DNA of 64,000 bases from Actinomycetales bacterium (GTDB lineage Bacteria; Actinomycetota; Actinomycetes; Actinomycetales; Dermatophilaceae): NCBI GenBank assembly GCA_016711095.1, contig JADJTP010000003.1, forward strand, positions 868,001 to 932,000, read 5' to 3'. This document shows, in pieces, positions 62,677 to 64,000 of this stretch. Position numbers and translations under genes: made by a program. The notes under the pieces were generated by a model. The model did not search any database. It had not been told where the DNA came from and saw only the letters and a list, made by a program, of their open reading frames with translations. Within the stretch, counting starts at the first letter, position 1, and each line of letters opens with the position of its first letter.

Positions 62677-63887
62677 CGCGCCACTACCCCTGAGCCGGTC
62701 GGGAACGGCGGCGGGCTGACTTCGTCCCGAGGCGTCAGCGGCAGCACCGCCTTCACGCTGAAGCCTCCTCCTTCGACTGGGCCGGCGGTCAGCCGGCCAC
62801 CGAGGACCTTGGCACGCTCGGCCATCCCGACGATGCCGCGTCCCCCGCCGACCGCCCGGGGAGCCGGAGGGACACCGCCGTCGTCGATGACGAGCAGGTG
62901 CAGGTGATGCCGAGTGCATGACAGCGTGACCTGAACGTGAGCAACGCCTGCGTGCTTGAGCGCGTTGGTCAGTGCCTCCTGAACGATGCGGTATGCCGCC
63001 GCCCCCACATGTCGGCCCACCGGACACTGGCAATCATCGCGAAGGGTGATATTGGCGCCGGCCGATCGCATCTCGTCGACCATCGTGACGATGTCGGCTC
63101 TCGTCTTCGCGGGCCCACGTATGGGTGCATCGCTGTCGTCGAGGAGTCCGAGCATGTGGTCCAGGTCGGTAAGTGCGCTCCGGCCCAGGTTCTCGATCTC
63201 CTGGAGCGCACCGAAGGCCTTGTCGGGCTGGTGAGACAGCCGGGCCGCGCCGGCTTGCAAGACCATGACGTTGACGGCGTGACCGACAGCGTCATGGAGC
63301 TCGCGTGCGATCCGAGCCCGTTCGTCGGCGACGGCTTCTGCGGCGACCCGGCCTTGGTGAGCCTCGAGCTCGTCGACGGCCTGGCTGAGCCGCTCATTGA
63401 GACCCTTGGTGCGCCGGACACCGACGGCGAGCGCCCATCCGCTGCCGCACAGCAGGAACCAGACGACGATAACCAACGCATCGGGACCACCGGGTCCGTA
63501 GAACGTCGCGGTGGACATTGCCAGCGCCGCCGCGCCCACGAGGGGTGCGGAGACTCGCGGTGGCCGGGTCAGACCCACGGAGTAGGTGAACAAGGGGATG
63601 GCCAGCGGGGCGTTGCTGTCGCCGTGGGTTGCGCTGGCCAGGAGGTACAGGACGGTGGCGGCGCCCAAGGCGACCGCAGGCGCATGTCGCCGAACGAGTA
63701 GCAGAACGTTGGGGCTGAGAGCCAAGAGCCACCCGGCGCCGTTGATCGGACCGTACAGGTCGACATAGGCGTCGCTGCGCAGTGAAACCACCGTGATCCA
63801 CGTGAACAGGGCCGCGACCGCCAGGTCCGCGAAGACCCACCAAACCCCTTGCGGGTGGCGCCGGTCGGGAGAGGTCCAGCCGTTCAC
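62673..63887 (-). CDS. Sensor histidine kinase (HisKA_3 type)
   Basis: 404 residues from GTG 63887. Four to five N-terminal membrane helices (DLAVAALFTWITVVSL; LIVVWFLLCGSGWALAVG). Dimerisation/phosphorylation: RIARELHDAVGHAVNVMVLQ with the phospho-histidine, then the ATPase domain AAYRIVQEALTNALKHA and GRGIVGMAERAKVLGG. DesK/NarX-like class. No ligand domain is seen, so membrane or envelope stress may be sensed. Confidence 0.9.
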   Translation of the reverse strand: MNGWTSPDRRHPQGVWWVFADLAVAALFTWITVVSLRSDAYVDLYGPINGAGWLLALSPNVLLLVRRHAPAVALGAATVLYLLASATHGDSNAPLAIPLFTYSVGLTRPPRVSAPLVGAAALAMSTATFYGPGGPDALVIVVWFLLCGSGWALAVGVRRTKGLNERLSQAVDELEAHQGRVAAEAVADERARIARELHDAVGHAVNVMVLQAGAARLSHQPDKAFGALQEIENLGRSALTDLDHMLGLLDDSDAPIRGPAKTRADIVTMVDEMRSAGANITLRDDCQCPVGRHVGAAAYRIVQEALTNALKHAGVAHVQVTLSCTRHHLHLLVIDDGGVPPAPRAVGGGRGIVGMAERAKVLGGRLTAGPVEGGGFSVKAVLPLTPRDEVSPPPFPTGSGVVAR

Positions 63888-63919
63888 GTTCCGACCGTAC
63901 CGCCTGTCTCCGTGGCCCA

Positions 63920-63952
63920 AATCCCCCCATGGGGGGACAGCCAATCCCCCCA
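63920..63952. promoter_or_regulatory. Repeated AATCCCCCCA boxes upstream of the kinase gene
   Basis: AATCCCCCCA occurs at 63920-63929 and 63943-63952, exactly 23 bp apart. The first is part of the perfect 16-bp palindrome TCCCCCCATGGGGGGA (63922-63937). A likely binding site for the LuxR-type regulator of this operon (autoregulation). Confidence 0.5.
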
Positions 63953-64000
63953 CAGAGGACCTTGAAGTGGAGCGGCCAGGGGGACGACAGGGCCAGCTCG

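Larger units (their letters stand above)
284..62998. repeat. Dispersed octamer GTATGCCG / CGGCATAC, about 75 copies
   Basis: Found on both strands throughout, in coding and non-coding DNA, at a mean spacing near 0.85 kb. Examples: 284, 1886, 2430, 3618, 8451, 8465, 12029, 19724, 27864, 35636, 35652, 43406, 49395, 49411, 52633, 57179, 57221, 59198, 62991. It is far commoner than chance for an octamer (about 2-3 expected at this composition, rough estimate). Three intergenic inverted pairs are present, two forming clear hairpins. It is absent between 52641 and 57178, the duplication/IS segment. Confidence 0.8.

Noticed and set aside
284..62998. GTATGCCG as KOPS-, Chi- or parS-type signal
   Set aside because: KOPS and Chi are strand-biased and parS is local; the counts here are even between strands and spread over the whole window.

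Overview
The window is high-G+C DNA with mostly G/C-ending codons, many GTG starts, Tat and lipoprotein signals and actinobacterial families (PucR regulator, IdeR-type iron box, heterodimeric lycopene cyclase, Rv0909-like antitoxin). It comes from an actinomycete, most likely a Micrococcales member; an Intrasporangiaceae-like genus is my guess. I see no rRNA, tRNA, CRISPR array or prophage.

Layout. 0-8 kb: edge of a fatty-acid desaturase electron-transfer locus with its PucR regulator, a phosphotransferase, and a leftward operon of ATP-grasp protein, hydrolase/ABC-ATPase fusion and ABC permease. 8-12 kb: esterase and MFS exporter, a putative Rv0909/Rv0910-like toxin-antitoxin pair, and a VOC protein. 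12-18 kb: a dimethylglycine/sarcosine dehydrogenase-like flavoenzyme and a SWIM-SNF2 helicase. 18-27.4 kb: a complete carotenoid cluster (crtB, crtE, crtI, Rieske/DUF5914 protein, crtU, methyltransferase, two lycopene cyclase subunits, idi) that predicts an aromatic, isorenieratene-type pigment. 27-38 kb: RelA/SpoT-like synthetase, enoyl-CoA hydratase, MFS, glycogen phosphorylase, fasciclin lipoprotein, a TetR/DUF6326 divergent pair with a perfect 31-bp operator, and a sugar dehydrogenase lipoprotein. 38-45 kb: a large beta-propeller phosphoesterase, a CotH lipoprotein and a lipase-like hydrolase. 45-49 kb: an iron-box controlled efeUOB iron import operon. 49.6-57 kb: a zinc-dependent phospholipase C-like operon disturbed by an IS1634-family element and a 1.64-kb tandem duplication. 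57-64 kb: a secreted beta-helix protein, an ArsR/SRPBCC pair and a two-component system.

The most unusual signal is not a gene. The octamer GTATGCCG (either strand) occurs about 75 times by hand count, roughly once per 0.85 kb and evenly on both strands. It lies in coding and non-coding DNA and sometimes in inverted pairs that form intergenic hairpins. It is absent from the IS/duplication segment. Density, strand balance and terminator-like pairs resemble DNA uptake sequences of Neisseria and Pasteurellaceae, which I do not know from actinobacteria. Two further dispersed palindromic repeat families (57 bp and about 65 bp) lie between genes.
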